64,000 bases of DNA, from NCBI RefSeq assembly GCF_003797825.1, contig NZ_RKME01000025.1, positions 23,357-87,356 of the forward strand, read 5' to 3'. The notes under the pieces were generated by a model. That model did no database searches and was not told where the DNA came from. It saw nothing but the letters and a program-made list of their open reading frames with translations. The stretch is from Gordonia sp. OPL2. GTDB lineage: Bacteria; Actinomycetota; Actinomycetes; Mycobacteriales; Mycobacteriaceae. The translations under genes were made by a program, and so were the position numbers. Below are positions 53,066 through 63,184 of this stretch, one piece after another; position 1 is the stretch's first letter; the number at the start of each line of letters is the position of its first letter.

Positions 53066-53998
53066 ATGGCCAGCATTCGTGAGCTGCGCTCACGCATCCG
53101 GTCGGTGAACTCGACGAAGAAGATCACCAAGGCCCAGGAACTGATCGCGACCTCGCGGATCACCAAGGCGCAGGCGCGTGTCGCCGCGGCGAAGCCGTAC
53201 GCGCACGAGATGACCGAGGTGCTCTCCGAGCTGGCGAGCAACGCGGGATCACTGGATCACCCGCTGCTCGTCGAGCGGGAGAACCCGAAGCGCGCAGGTG
53301 TTCTCGTCGTCACCAGCGACCGCGGCATGTGCGGTGGTTACAACTCGAACGTCCTGCGGGCCACCCGGGAACTGATCTCGTTGCTGCGCGACGAGGGCAA
53401 GGAACCGGTGCTGTTCGTCATGGGCCAGAAGGGCGTGGGCTACTTCACGTTCCGCGGCACCGAGATCGCCGATTCGTGGACCGGGTTCTCCCAGGCCCCG
53501 GTGTACAGCGACGCCAGCCAGGCCACCGACTTCCTCGTGCAGCTGTTCGAGGCCGGTTCGGGCGAGCAGATCGAGCGGCCGGACGGTGAGGGCTCACTGG
53601 AGGGACTCGACGAGCTGCACCTGGTGTACACCCGGTTCGTCAGCATGCTGACCCAGGCCCCCGAGGTCCGTCGGGTCGCCCCGCTGGTCGTGTCCGAGGA
53701 GGACGTGGACCAGGACGCCGAGATCCACAAGTCCTCGCGCAACTACTCGTTCGAGCCCGGTCCCGAGACCCTGCTCGAAGCGTTGCTGCCGAAGTACGTG
53801 GCCACGCGCGTCTACGCGGCGCTGCTGGACTCCGCGGCATCGGAGTCGGCGGCACGCCGCACCGCGATGAAGGCGGCCACCGACAACGCCGAGGAACTGG
53901 CGACGTCGTTGTCCCGCGAGGCCAACCAGCTCCGCCAGGCGCAGATCACCCAGGAGATCAGCGAGATCGTCGGCGGCTCGAGCGCGCTGGCCACCTGA
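53066..53998 (+). CDS. atpG: ATP synthase F1 subunit gamma
   Basis: 310 residues; the central rotor shaft. The conserved N-terminal coiled helix is IRELRSRIRSVNSTKKITKA and the C-terminal helix NQLRQAQITQEISEIVGG. The TSDRGMCGGYNSN motif is present. Internal acidic sequence near residues 168-180 (RPDGEGSLEGLDE) matches the gamma-loop insertion seen in mycobacteria. GAGAGGAAGGGGTGAG lies upstream of the ATG. Confidence 0.97.
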   Translation: MASIRELRSRIRSVNSTKKITKAQELIATSRITKAQARVAAAKPYAHEMTEVLSELASNAGSLDHPLLVERENPKRAGVLVVTSDRGMCGGYNSNVLRATRELISLLRDEGKEPVLFVMGQKGVGYFTFRGTEIADSWTGFSQAPVYSDASQATDFLVQLFEAGSGEQIERPDGEGSLEGLDELHLVYTRFVSMLTQAPEVRRVAPLVVSEEDVDQDAEIHKSSRNYSFEPGPETLLEALLPKYVATRVYAALLDSAASESAARRTAMKAATDNAEELATSLSREANQLRQAQITQEISEIVGGSSALAT

Positions 53999-54032
53999 CC
54001 TATCGACCCAAAGAGGAAGTGACCCCACCACA

Positions 54033-55481
<1,449 letters not shown>

Positions 55482-55490
55482 CGGAACGCC

Positions 55491-55871
55491 ATGGCTGACA
55501 AGTCCTTTCACGTCGAGGTCGTCGCAGCGGATGAGAAGTTGTACTCGGGTGAGGCCACCTTCGTCATCGCGCAGACCACCTCCGGTGAACTCGGCGTGCT
55601 GGCCAACCACGAGCCGTTGCTGGGACAGCTCGTCCCGGGTGGCTTCGTGGTGATCGACGAGGAGGGCGGCAAGCGTCTGTCTGCCGCGGTACAGGGCGGA
55701 TTCCTGTCCGTCACCGGTGAATCGGTGACGATCCTCGCCGAGTCCGCACAGTGGGCCGACGAGATCGACGCGTCCGCGGAACGGTCGGCCCTCGAGGCCG
55801 CCGAGCCCGGCAGCGACGATTACAACCGTGCCCACTCGCGGCTGGCAGCGGCCGAACACGCCGCCAAGTAA
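55491..55871 (+). CDS. atpC: ATP synthase F1 subunit epsilon
   Basis: 126 residues; the N-terminal beta-sandwich (FHVEVVAADEKLYSGEATFV) sits on gamma and the short C-terminal helix pair regulates rotation. It starts 9 bp after atpD and is the last gene of the operon; a strong hairpin begins 13 nt after the stop. Confidence 0.96.
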   Translation: MADKSFHVEVVAADEKLYSGEATFVIAQTTSGELGVLANHEPLLGQLVPGGFVVIDEEGGKRLSAAVQGGFLSVTGESVTILAESAQWADEIDASAERSALEAAEPGSDDYNRAHSRLAAAEHAAK

Positions 55872-55884
55872 TCCCTGATCGGCA

Positions 55885-55922
55885 ACGGCCGGTCATCGCA
55901 CCACGGTGCGGTGACCGGCCGT
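55885..55922 (+). terminator. Terminator of the ATP synthase operon
   Basis: An 18-bp stem (55885-55902 with 55905-55922) has a 2-nt loop as written and a single G-U pair; CGTCGTATCT follows. It lies 13 nt after atpC. Confidence 0.85.
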
Positions 55923-56000
55923 CGTCGTATCTCTGGCATGCTGGACACAGGACGGTCGCCAACAGCCCATATGCGCGGCCGGTCCGGGGAGGTACACCTG

Positions 56001-56444
56001 GTGTCGACTGTTGCGGTCTTGCTCGCCATCCTGCTGATCGTGGCGATCATCGTCTGCGCGCTCCTGGCCTATCGACTGGGTCAGCTGCGTCGGATGGGGA
56101 CGCCGGTCCTGTTGCGCGAGTTGCCCGCAGCCGAGGACGAGGGGTGGCGGCACGGGACCGTGCATTACAGCGACGACGCCCTGCGCTACTTCCGTCTGAC
56201 AGCGCTTCGACCCGGCCCGACCCGCACTCTGGCGCGTCAGTCGATCGAGATCACCGGGCGTCGACGACCCTTCGGTACGGAGGCCGACATCCTCGAGGGC
56301 ATGATCATCCTCGAACTCGCGCCCGGGGCCGACGCCGATGGGCGCGCCTTCGAGGTGGCGATGGCACCGGGAGCGGTGACCGCATTCCAGTCGTGGCTCG
56401 AGTCACGTCAGTCCAACCGCTCCCAGCGGCGCCGCAGCGCCTGA
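56001..56444 (+). CDS. DUF2550 membrane-anchored protein (Rv1312-like)
   Basis: 147 residues. One N-terminal transmembrane helix (STVAVLLAILLIVAIIVCALLAYRLG) precedes a small cytoplasmic or extracytoplasmic domain with WRHGTVHYSDDALRYFRLTAL, characteristic of DUF2550. The GTG at 56001 has GGGGAGGT 9 nt upstream; an earlier ATG in frame would place the atp terminator close and lacks support. The gene always follows atpC in mycobacteria as I recall; function is unknown. Confidence 0.85.
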   Translation: MSTVAVLLAILLIVAIIVCALLAYRLGQLRRMGTPVLLRELPAAEDEGWRHGTVHYSDDALRYFRLTALRPGPTRTLARQSIEITGRRRPFGTEADILEGMIILELAPGADADGRAFEVAMAPGAVTAFQSWLESRQSNRSQRRRSA

Positions 56445-56482
56445 GGACCGCCACCGAGCGGCCCGGCGTGTTCCGCGGGCAG

Positions 56483-56488
56483 TAGATT
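56483..56488 (+). promoter_or_regulatory. -10 element of a probably leaderless gene
   Basis: TAGATT ends 6 nt before the adenosyltransferase ATG at 56495, the same spacing as at several other genes here. Confidence 0.4.
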
Positions 56489-56494
56489 CGGGTC

Positions 56495-57142
56495 ATGGCA
56501 GTACATCTGACGCGGATCTACACGCGCACGGGCGACGACGGCACCACCGGCCTCAGCGACTTCTCCCGGGTGCCGAAGACCGACGTCCGGGTCGGCGCCT
56601 ATGCCGACTGCGACGAGGCGAACGCGGTGATCGGCATGGCACTGGCTCTGGGAGACGACGTCCCCGAGGACATCGCCGAGGTGCTGGCGACGGTGCAGAA
56701 CGATCTCTTCGACGCCGGCGCCGACCTCGCGACTCCCGTCGTGGAGAACCCCGAGTACCCGCCGCTACGGATCGAACAGGATTACATCGACGCCCTCGAG
56801 ACGTGGTGCGATCGCTTCGGCGAGGATCTCCCGGCGCTCGACTCGTTCATCCTGTCCGGCGGGAGCCGGCTGAGTGCGCTGCTGCACCACGCCCGGACGG
56901 TGACCCGCCGAGCCGAACGGTCGGCCTGGTCTGCGGTCGATGCCGACCCGGCGCACACGAGTGTGCTGCCGGCGCGGTATCTGAACCGCCTGTCGGATCT
57001 GCTGTTCATCCTCTCCCGCGTGGCCAATCGGCCACCGCACGGTGCCGGTGACGTGAAGTGGATACCCGGAGGCGACCGACCCCGCCCGGCAGCACCCGAG
57101 CGTGGGCCCGGCGCACGCCGGGGTGCTCGGGCGGACGGCTAA
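56495..57142 (+). CDS. Corrinoid adenosyltransferase, PduO type
   Basis: 215 residues; transfers the adenosyl group of ATP to cob(I)alamin to make coenzyme B12. Family motifs are the N-terminal ATP loop TRIYTRTGDDGTTGL, SGGSRLSALLHHARTVTRRAERS and YLNRLSDLLFILSRVAN. The C-terminal tail (PERGPGARRGARADG) is disordered and codes for an inverted repeat, AGCACCC/GGGTGCT. M. tuberculosis Rv1314c occupies the corresponding place. Confidence 0.94.
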   Translation: MAVHLTRIYTRTGDDGTTGLSDFSRVPKTDVRVGAYADCDEANAVIGMALALGDDVPEDIAEVLATVQNDLFDAGADLATPVVENPEYPPLRIEQDYIDALETWCDRFGEDLPALDSFILSGGSRLSALLHHARTVTRRAERSAWSAVDADPAHTSVLPARYLNRLSDLLFILSRVANRPPHGAGDVKWIPGGDRPRPAAPERGPGARRGARADG

Positions 57143-57145
57143 GGT
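57140..57145 (+). promoter_or_regulatory. -10 element upstream of murA
   Basis: TAAGGT ends 6 nt before the murA GTG, suggesting a leaderless murA transcript in addition to readthrough from upstream. The same bases could also act as a weak ribosome site (AAGGTGA), so the two readings compete. Confidence 0.35.
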
Positions 57146-57151
57146 GACAGC

Positions 57152-58408
57152 GTGAGTGATCGCTTTCTGGTCTCCGGGGGAGCCCGCCTGTCCGGCGAGG
57201 TGTCCGTGGGGGGCGCCAAGAACAGCGTGCTGAAGCTGATGGCGGCGGCACTGCTGGCCGAGGGCACCACCACGTTGACGAACTCACCCGAGATCGCCGA
57301 CGTCCCGTTGATGGCCGATGTGCTGCGCGGCCTCGGTGCGGTGGTCTCCATCGACGGCGACACGGTCGAGATCGAGGCCCCGGCGGAGCCGAAGTACCAC
57401 GCCGACTTCGACGCGGTGAAGCAGTTCCGTGCATCGGTGTGTGTGTTGGGTCCGTTGATGGCGCGATGCAGGCGTGCGGTTGTCGCGCTGCCCGGTGGCG
57501 ACGCGATCGGGTCACGGCCGCTGGACATGCACCAGGCCGGGCTGCGTGCGCTCGGTGCGCACAGCTCCATCGAGCACGGTTGTGTCGTGGCCGAGGCGGA
57601 TGCGCTGATCGGTGCGCCGGTCGCGCTCGAGTTCCCGTCGGTCGGCGCCACCGAGAACATCTTGATGGCCGCGGTCCTGGCCGAGGGCGTCACCACCATC
57701 GACAACGCCGCCCGCGAACCGGAGATCGTCGACCTGTGCGTGATGCTCGCGCAGATGGGCGCCCGGATCGAGGGTGCGGGGACGTCGACCCTGACCGTGA
57801 TCGGCGTCGACCGGCTGCATCCGACCACCCACCGTGTGGTGGGTGACCGCATCGTCGGCGCGACGTGGGGGATCGCCGCGGTGATGACCCGCGGGGACGT
57901 GACCGTCCGAGGTGTGCTGCCCGAACACCTGCAGCTCGTGCTCAACAAGCTGGGTGATGCCGGCGCCGAGGTCGACCGGTTCGACGATGGTTTCCGGGTC
58001 CGCCAGGATCGCCGGCCGACGGCGATCAACGTGTCGACGCTGCCGTTTCCGGGCTTCCCGACCGATCTCCAACCGATGGCGATCGGCATGGCCGCCATCG
58101 CCGACGGGATGTCGGTGATCACCGAGAACGTCTTCGAGGCACGGTTCCGATTCGTCGAGGAGATGGTCCGGCTGGGCGCCGACGCCCGCACGGACGGACA
58201 TCATGCGGTCCTGCGTGGCATCGACCGGCTCTCGAGCGCACCTGTCTGGTGCTCCGACATCCGGGCCGGGGCGGGGCTGGTCCTCGCCGGACTGGTCGCC
58301 GACGGGGTGACCGAGGTCCACGACGTCGAGCACATCGACCGCGGCTACCCGAGGTTCGTGGAGAACCTGCGTACTCTCGGCGGCGAGATCGAGCGGGTCG
58401 GCGACTGA
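57152..58408 (+). CDS. murA: UDP-N-acetylglucosamine 1-carboxyvinyltransferase
   Basis: 418 residues; adds enolpyruvate to UDP-GlcNAc, the first committed step of peptidoglycan synthesis. The N-terminus is the family pattern VSGGARLSGEVSVGGAKNSVLKL (split: SGGARLSGEV, GGAKNSVLKL). The active-site loop reads LPGGDAIGSRP: the usual Cys is Asp117, as in mycobacteria, which makes the enzyme insensitive to fosfomycin. It is the Rv1315 counterpart. An ArsR-like gene follows 3 bp after the stop. Confidence 0.97.
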   Translation: MSDRFLVSGGARLSGEVSVGGAKNSVLKLMAAALLAEGTTTLTNSPEIADVPLMADVLRGLGAVVSIDGDTVEIEAPAEPKYHADFDAVKQFRASVCVLGPLMARCRRAVVALPGGDAIGSRPLDMHQAGLRALGAHSSIEHGCVVAEADALIGAPVALEFPSVGATENILMAAVLAEGVTTIDNAAREPEIVDLCVMLAQMGARIEGAGTSTLTVIGVDRLHPTTHRVVGDRIVGATWGIAAVMTRGDVTVRGVLPEHLQLVLNKLGDAGAEVDRFDDGFRVRQDRRPTAINVSTLPFPGFPTDLQPMAIGMAAIADGMSVITENVFEARFRFVEEMVRLGADARTDGHHAVLRGIDRLSSAPVWCSDIRAGAGLVLAGLVADGVTEVHDVEHIDRGYPRFVENLRTLGGEIERVGD

Positions 58409-58411
58409 GAC

Positions 58412-58762
58412 ATGACCGGCCGGCACGAAAGTCACGATCCCGCCGTCGGATCCGGTGGCGCCGACGGCGCGGTGGACATCGAGGAGTGGGCGACACGATT
58501 CGATCTGCTGTCCGATCCGCATCGGCTCGAGATCCTGGTCGTGCTGCACCGCAGGCCGGGGATCATCGTCGGTGATCTGGCCACCGCCGTCGGTCGCACC
58601 GAAACGGCTGTCTCCCAGGCACTCCGCGTCCTACGGCATCAGGGCTGGGTGAGTTCGACCCGCCTCGGCAGGTCGGTCAGCTACCGGCTGGACGACGACA
58701 CCGTGCACCAACTCCTGCACTGGATGGGTGCCGGACACTCGGTCGATCAGGACGCCACGTGA
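58412..58762 (+). CDS. ArsR-family winged-helix regulator
   Basis: 116 residues. The winged helix covers about 25-105: RFDLLSDPHRLEILVVLHRR, then IIVGDLATAVGRTETAVSQALRVLRHQGWV and TRLGRSVSYRLDD. The ELCVC metal site of ArsR/SmtB is absent and there is no cysteine, so a non-metal signal is likely. A polar N-terminal extension (about 20 residues) precedes the fold. It is 3 bp after murA and may be cotranscribed with it. The 250 bp that follow, up to the alcohol dehydrogenase, hold no gene I can support. Confidence 0.88.
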   Translation: MTGRHESHDPAVGSGGADGAVDIEEWATRFDLLSDPHRLEILVVLHRRPGIIVGDLATAVGRTETAVSQALRVLRHQGWVSSTRLGRSVSYRLDDDTVHQLLHWMGAGHSVDQDAT

Positions 58763-59012
58763 CTCGTCGGACGGTCCGCGAGAAGATCGGTGGCCGCCGT
58801 GCGCGCGCGACCATCTGGAGGACGCCGGAACCCGGCTGCGCGTGGGGTCCCGGCGGCGACCTGCCCGGCCATGCGGCACTGTGCGACCGCGTGTGCGTGG
58901 TGCACGATCCGTCCGCGTGAGCGCAGGTGTCGGCGGACGCGTACGGCGCGTGAGGGGCGCCACTCCGCGTAGGATCGCGGCAGACGCAGGGTTGTGGGGC
59001 AGGTGAGGTGAC

Positions 59013-60197
59013 GTGCAGACCGGAACGGGCGAGACGATGACCCGTGGCGGCGTGCGCCTGGCGAAGTTCCACACGCCCGAGATCATCATCGGATCGGGAT
59101 CTCTGGCCGAGGTCCCGCGAGCGGCCTCCGGTCTCGGCGTCCGCCGCCTCATGATCGTGTCGGATCGTCAGCTCATGGCCACCCCGTGGTATCCGGAACT
59201 CGCCGATCGGTTGAGATCGTCTGGCCTGCAAGTCTGTTCGTTCACCGGGATCTCGCCCAACCCACGAGCGCCGGAGATCGCGGATGCGCTCGAGCACTAC
59301 ATGGGGGCGCGGTGCGAGGGGATCGTCGCCCTCGGTGGCGGTTCGGTGATCGACGCGGCGAAGGGTGTGGCGATCCTCGCGGCGAACGGCGGCCACATCC
59401 TGCAGTACGAGGGGATCGACCGGGCGCGCCGGCCGCTGCCGCCGCTGGTTGCGGCGCCGACCACGGCCGGGAGCGGCTCGGACGTGTCGCAGTTCTGCAT
59501 CGTCAACGATGTCGATCGACGCACCAAGGTGACGATCATCGGTCGCGGACTGGTCCCCGATGTGTCGGTGATCGACCCCCGTGTCCTGGGCACGCTGCCA
59601 CCCGAGGTGGTCGCGCAGTCGGGTCTGGACGCCATCACCCACTGCATCGAGGCGTTCGCGTCGGTGGCGCACAGTCGACTGACCGATACCGCCGCGCTCT
59701 CCGCGATCGGGACCGCGTGGCGCAGCGTGGAGCGTCTCGTCGACGACCCGTCCGATCCCGACGCCGGGCTGGACATGGCGTATGCAGCGCTCGAGGCAGG
59801 AATGGCCTTCACCAACGCGATCCTGGGTGCCACGCATGCGATGAGCCACCCCGTCGGCGGGCTGTGTGACGCCCCGCACGGCGCGATCAACGCGGTCCTG
59901 CTGCCACACGTGATCCGGTTCAATGCGGGGGCCGATCCGGAGCCGTACGTCGCACTCGCGCACGCGGTCGGGATGCCCGGAGCCGGGTCGGCGCATGCGA
60001 CCGCCGATCGGTTCGCGGACGAGGTCGCCGGACTGGCCCGACGCGTCGGGCTGCCGGGCTCTCTGGCACCGCTGGGTGTCCGCCCCGAGCACGTGGCCGT
60101 CCTGACGGCCAACGCGATGAACGACGCGTGCATGACCACCAATCCGCGCCAACCGTCGGTCGCCGACGTCGAGCGGACCTACCGCGAGGCGCTGTGA
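59013..60197 (+). CDS. Iron-type alcohol dehydrogenase (group III), MSMEG_6239-like
   Basis: 394 residues. The nucleotide motif is ALGGGSVIDAAKG (near 105-117). Metal ligands are visible as D206 and H210 (SGLDAITHC) and the histidines of HAMSHPVGGLCDAPHG. The GTG start has GGTGAGGTGAC upstream. Its stop overlaps the kinase start (TGATG). In M. smegmatis a related gene beside mnoS encodes a 1,3-propanediol dehydrogenase, as I recall, and related NDMA-linked enzymes keep a bound nicotinamide and pass electrons to mycofactocin. A diol or alcohol substrate is therefore likely, by inference. Confidence 0.93.
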   Translation: MQTGTGETMTRGGVRLAKFHTPEIIIGSGSLAEVPRAASGLGVRRLMIVSDRQLMATPWYPELADRLRSSGLQVCSFTGISPNPRAPEIADALEHYMGARCEGIVALGGGSVIDAAKGVAILAANGGHILQYEGIDRARRPLPPLVAAPTTAGSGSDVSQFCIVNDVDRRTKVTIIGRGLVPDVSVIDPRVLGTLPPEVVAQSGLDAITHCIEAFASVAHSRLTDTAALSAIGTAWRSVERLVDDPSDPDAGLDMAYAALEAGMAFTNAILGATHAMSHPVGGLCDAPHGAINAVLLPHVIRFNAGADPEPYVALAHAVGMPGAGSAHATADRFADEVAGLARRVGLPGSLAPLGVRPEHVAVLTANAMNDACMTTNPRQPSVADVERTYREAL

Positions 60198-61651
60198 TGG
60201 GCAGTCGGACGACCCCGCACGACACCGACGTGAACGCCGTCGACCTGGGTGCGGGCAGTCCTTCTGACGACGTCGTCGCGGGTGCCGAGCATCTCGACTC
60301 GCTCCTCGGCCTCCACTCGGTCAAAGGCACGCACTACGCCCAGTTCCGGGGCGTCGAACAGCGGCTGACGCGCGTCGTCGGCGCGCTGGACCGCATCTCG
60401 AGAGCCCTTGTGCAGACAGCCGAGGGGCCCGAGACCCTGGTGTTGTCCGTCGTGCGTGCGGTGCAGGAGCACCTCGACGCCGAGTGGGTCGTCTTCGCGC
60501 TCTGTGACGGGGAACTCGACCGGACGGGTCCGCGTCACCTGATGTTGACCCGCGACGGCACCATCCTCGCCTTCGAGGGTGTGCAGATGGCGCGCACACC
60601 CAGTCACCTGCCCGATGAGGTTCTCAACCGACTCAACGACATCCTGCGCAATCAGATGGGTCAGCTCGTGCGCCCGGTCGTCGATGATCATCACCTCCAT
60701 GTGCCGGTTCATCTCGACGGAGAGGTCGTCGGTGGCCTGTCCGCCTGGACACCGGAGCACAAGGTCGTCGACTCCGCGGACCTCGTCGTGATGCGGATTC
60801 TCGCGCGTCAGGCCGCCGTCGCACTGCTCAACGCCGCGCTGCTCCAGGAGAGCCGTCATCAGCTCGAGCGAGCCGAGTCCGCGTACGCCCAGGCCACCGA
60901 GCAGGCGGCTGACCTCGCCGCCCGCAACGCCGAACTCTCGCGCACCCAGCGGGAGCTGTCGGCCGCCATGCGCCAGCGGCTCGTCACCGACGAACGGGAA
61001 CGGATCGCTCGTGAGATCCACGACTCGGTCACCCAATCGGTGTTGTCGGCCGGGATGCAGATCGAGGTCTGCCGGAGGGAGTCCGATGCCCCGACCGCCG
61101 AGAGACTGGCGGTGGCCGGCCGGCTGACCCGCGATGCCGTCGATCAGCTGCGTTCGGTCATCTATGCGCTCAACCAGTCGCCGTCGGTCAGCGAATTGAG
61201 TCTGGGCGAAGTGCTCGACGGGTTGTGCTCGATGCACATGCCGGCCGACCTGGAGACCGAGGTGCGGGTGAGCGGCCGGGTCCGTGATCTCCCCGACGAC
61301 GTCCAGCACGCGATCCTGCGTATCGCCGGTGAGGCGCTGTTCAACACCGCTGTCCATGCCGACGCCTCGACGGCCCGCGTCGCACTCGTCTACGGGGAGG
61401 ACACCATCGCGCTGCGCGTCGACGACGACGGCTGCGGGGATCCGGCCCACATGCGCAAGGTGATGCGTGCCGCGATGTTGGGCGATCTCGCCGGCCGCCA
61501 CCGCGGGCTCGCCAACATGGCGACACGGACCGCGGAGCTGGGTGGCGCGCTGCGCATCCGACGCTCCCGGCTGGGCGGAGTGCGTATCGCGGTCGAGATC
61601 CCGGTGCACGACCGGGCGGCCACGGTCCGAGACACACGAGGAGTGAGATGA
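60197..61651 (+). CDS. GAF-domain histidine kinase (MnoS-like)
   Basis: 484 residues, soluble. An N-terminal GAF domain spans about 75-215 (LSVVRAVQEHLDAEWVVFAL ... ILARQAAVALLNAAL), followed by a coiled linker (about 215-262), a HisKA_3 dimer domain with phospho-acceptor H275 in ERIAREIHDSVTQ, and an HATPase domain (GEALFNTAVHADAS, GHRGLANM-like GRHRGLANMATRTAELGG). It overlaps both neighbours: the alcohol dehydrogenase stop by 1 nt and the response regulator by 4 nt. It probably senses an alcohol-related signal in the cytoplasm and controls alcohol oxidation genes. Confidence 0.9.
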   Translation: MGSRTTPHDTDVNAVDLGAGSPSDDVVAGAEHLDSLLGLHSVKGTHYAQFRGVEQRLTRVVGALDRISRALVQTAEGPETLVLSVVRAVQEHLDAEWVVFALCDGELDRTGPRHLMLTRDGTILAFEGVQMARTPSHLPDEVLNRLNDILRNQMGQLVRPVVDDHHLHVPVHLDGEVVGGLSAWTPEHKVVDSADLVVMRILARQAAVALLNAALLQESRHQLERAESAYAQATEQAADLAARNAELSRTQRELSAAMRQRLVTDERERIAREIHDSVTQSVLSAGMQIEVCRRESDAPTAERLAVAGRLTRDAVDQLRSVIYALNQSPSVSELSLGEVLDGLCSMHMPADLETEVRVSGRVRDLPDDVQHAILRIAGEALFNTAVHADASTARVALVYGEDTIALRVDDDGCGDPAHMRKVMRAAMLGDLAGRHRGLANMATRTAELGGALRIRRSRLGGVRIAVEIPVHDRAATVRDTRGVR

Positions 61652-62301
61652 CCGCACCCGAGACGACGGCCGTGCGCACCATGCTGGTCGACGACCATGC
61701 ATTGCTCCGCGAGGGCATCCGGTCCCTGCTCGACCGAGAGACCTCGATCTCCGTCGTCGGGGAGGCCGACTCCTACGACGCGGCGCTCGCCGAGGTCGCC
61801 CGATGCACTCCGGATGTCGTCGTGGTCGACCTCAAGTTGACCGCGGGCACCGAGTACGAGGGTCTCCGGCTCATCCGCGAGATCACCTCCCGTCACGCGG
61901 GCGTCGCGGCGCTGGTCCTCACCACCTTCCTCGACGACGACCTGGTGGTGCGGGCGGTGAAGGCCGGTGCACGTGGATACGTCGTCAAGGACGTGGACAC
62001 CACGGAGCTGGTCCGTGCGATCCAGGCGGTCTCCGGCGGCGGGAGTGCGTTCGATCCGCGCAGCGCGGCGATCGTCCTACGCACGGTGTCCGGGGAGGGC
62101 GATGCCCCAGAGGCCCTGACCGAACGTGAACGGGAGGTCCTTCGTCTACTCGCAGATGGCTTGTCCAACAAAAGGATCGGGCAAACGCTCTACATCTCTG
62201 AGTCGACGGTCAAGTTCCACATCCGCAACATCATCCGCAAGCTCGGCGTGACCAAGCGCACGGACGCCGTCTACATCGCCAGCAAGCGCGGCCTGATCTG
62301 A
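61648..62301 (+). CDS. NarL/LuxR-type response regulator (MnoR-like)
   Basis: 217 residues. The receiver has the acidic pair VDDH, phospho-acceptor D61 (VVVVDLKL), Thr in LVLTTF and Lys in YVVKDVD. The LuxR-type HTH lies at about 151-207 (LTEREREVLRLLADGLSNKR, STVKFHIRNIIRKLGV). It is the partner of the upstream kinase (ATGA overlap). Its last 31 bp overlap the end of the convergent methyltransferase gene. Confidence 0.93.
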   Translation: MTAPETTAVRTMLVDDHALLREGIRSLLDRETSISVVGEADSYDAALAEVARCTPDVVVVDLKLTAGTEYEGLRLIREITSRHAGVAALVLTTFLDDDLVVRAVKAGARGYVVKDVDTTELVRAIQAVSGGGSAFDPRSAAIVLRTVSGEGDAPEALTEREREVLRLLADGLSNKRIGQTLYISESTVKFHIRNIIRKLGVTKRTDAVYIASKRGLI

Positions 62302-63149
62302 CCGACGCGCCCATCGGCCTCAGGAGCCGGACGGAGCACAAGCCAGCCGCCGTGATCCTCGAGGAGTTCCGCGCCGGCGTGGTCCACCGCATCGGCCCAT
62401 CGACGCAGGTGGGATTCGGTGAGGCGCACGCGGTGTCCGAAGTGCTCGCTGGCGTCCTGCTCGTAGGGCACCGCGATGACGACACGTCGTCGTGCCACGC
62501 GCAAGGCCTCCGACACCGCACTCATGGCTGCGGTGTCGTCGAGGTGTTCGAGCAGGTGGATCAGGGTCACGGTGTCGACCGAGGAGCCGGAAAACGGCAG
62601 GTCGGTGGCATCGCCGCGAACCGCCTCCACCGGAGTGCGCCGTCGTCGCGCGTTCTCGGACAGCAGCGCGACCGCACCGGGGGAGATGTCGCAGGCGGCG
62701 ACACGACGGCCGTCCTCGGCGCACTGCAGAGCGAAGAACCCGAAGCAGGAGCCCACCTCGAGGACGGAATCGCCGACTATCAGCGATCGCGCCCGCCGAT
62801 GGACGGGACTGAACGGCGAGCTGCCGGTCCGGAGTTCGTCGAGCGAGTTGTCGTAGAAGGCCGCCCAGGATCTCGCCTCGGTACCTGCGGAGGTGCGGAT
62901 GATCCCCGTCGCGGCCTCCTCGAATCCGGCCTGACCGATGAGGACGCCCCGTTCGACCAAGGGCAGCAGGCCGGCGATCATCGCCGAGTCGCTGATCGTG
63001 GCCTCGTCGAGCGCGTGGACGATCTCGATGCCCTCCGGTGTCCGCCGCCACGCGATGTCGCCACAGACATCGAAACCGCTGGGCACGGTCATCGACCGTC
63101 GTACCGCCAAGCGGAGTCCGGGCACGGGCGCATCATCGACAAGAGTCAT
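62271..63149 (-). CDS. mftM: SAM-dependent methyltransferase, probable mycofactocin oligosaccharide methyltransferase
   Basis: 292 residues. The SAM loop is VLEVGSCFGFFALQCA, followed by the acidic VAACDIS and the post-motif VDTVTLIHLLEHLDD; an extra N-terminal domain of about 130 residues (SGFDVCGDIAWRRTPEGIEI) is typical of MftM. MftM methylates the second glucose of the oligoglucose chain on mycofactocin, a redox cofactor of alcohol dehydrogenases. In M. smegmatis I recall mftM (MSMEG_6237) lying between mnoS and mnoR, which supports the call. The ATG at 63149 follows GTGAAGAG. It is convergent with the response regulator. Confidence 0.8.
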   Translation of the reverse strand: MTLVDDAPVPGLRLAVRRSMTVPSGFDVCGDIAWRRTPEGIEIVHALDEATISDSAMIAGLLPLVERGVLIGQAGFEEAATGIIRTSAGTEARSWAAFYDNSLDELRTGSSPFSPVHRRARSLIVGDSVLEVGSCFGFFALQCAEDGRRVAACDISPGAVALLSENARRRRTPVEAVRGDATDLPFSGSSVDTVTLIHLLEHLDDTAAMSAVSEALRVARRRVVIAVPYEQDASEHFGHRVRLTESHLRRWADAVDHAGAELLEDHGGWLVLRPAPEADGRVGQIRPRLLAM

Positions 63150-63184
63150 CTCTTCACCGTAGAAATGGCCGTGGCCTGCGGTAA

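Noticed and set aside
58763..59012. Small Arg/Pro-rich frames between the ArsR-like gene and the alcohol dehydrogenase
   Set aside because: Composition is that of random high-GC frames, with no ribosome site and no recognisable motif.
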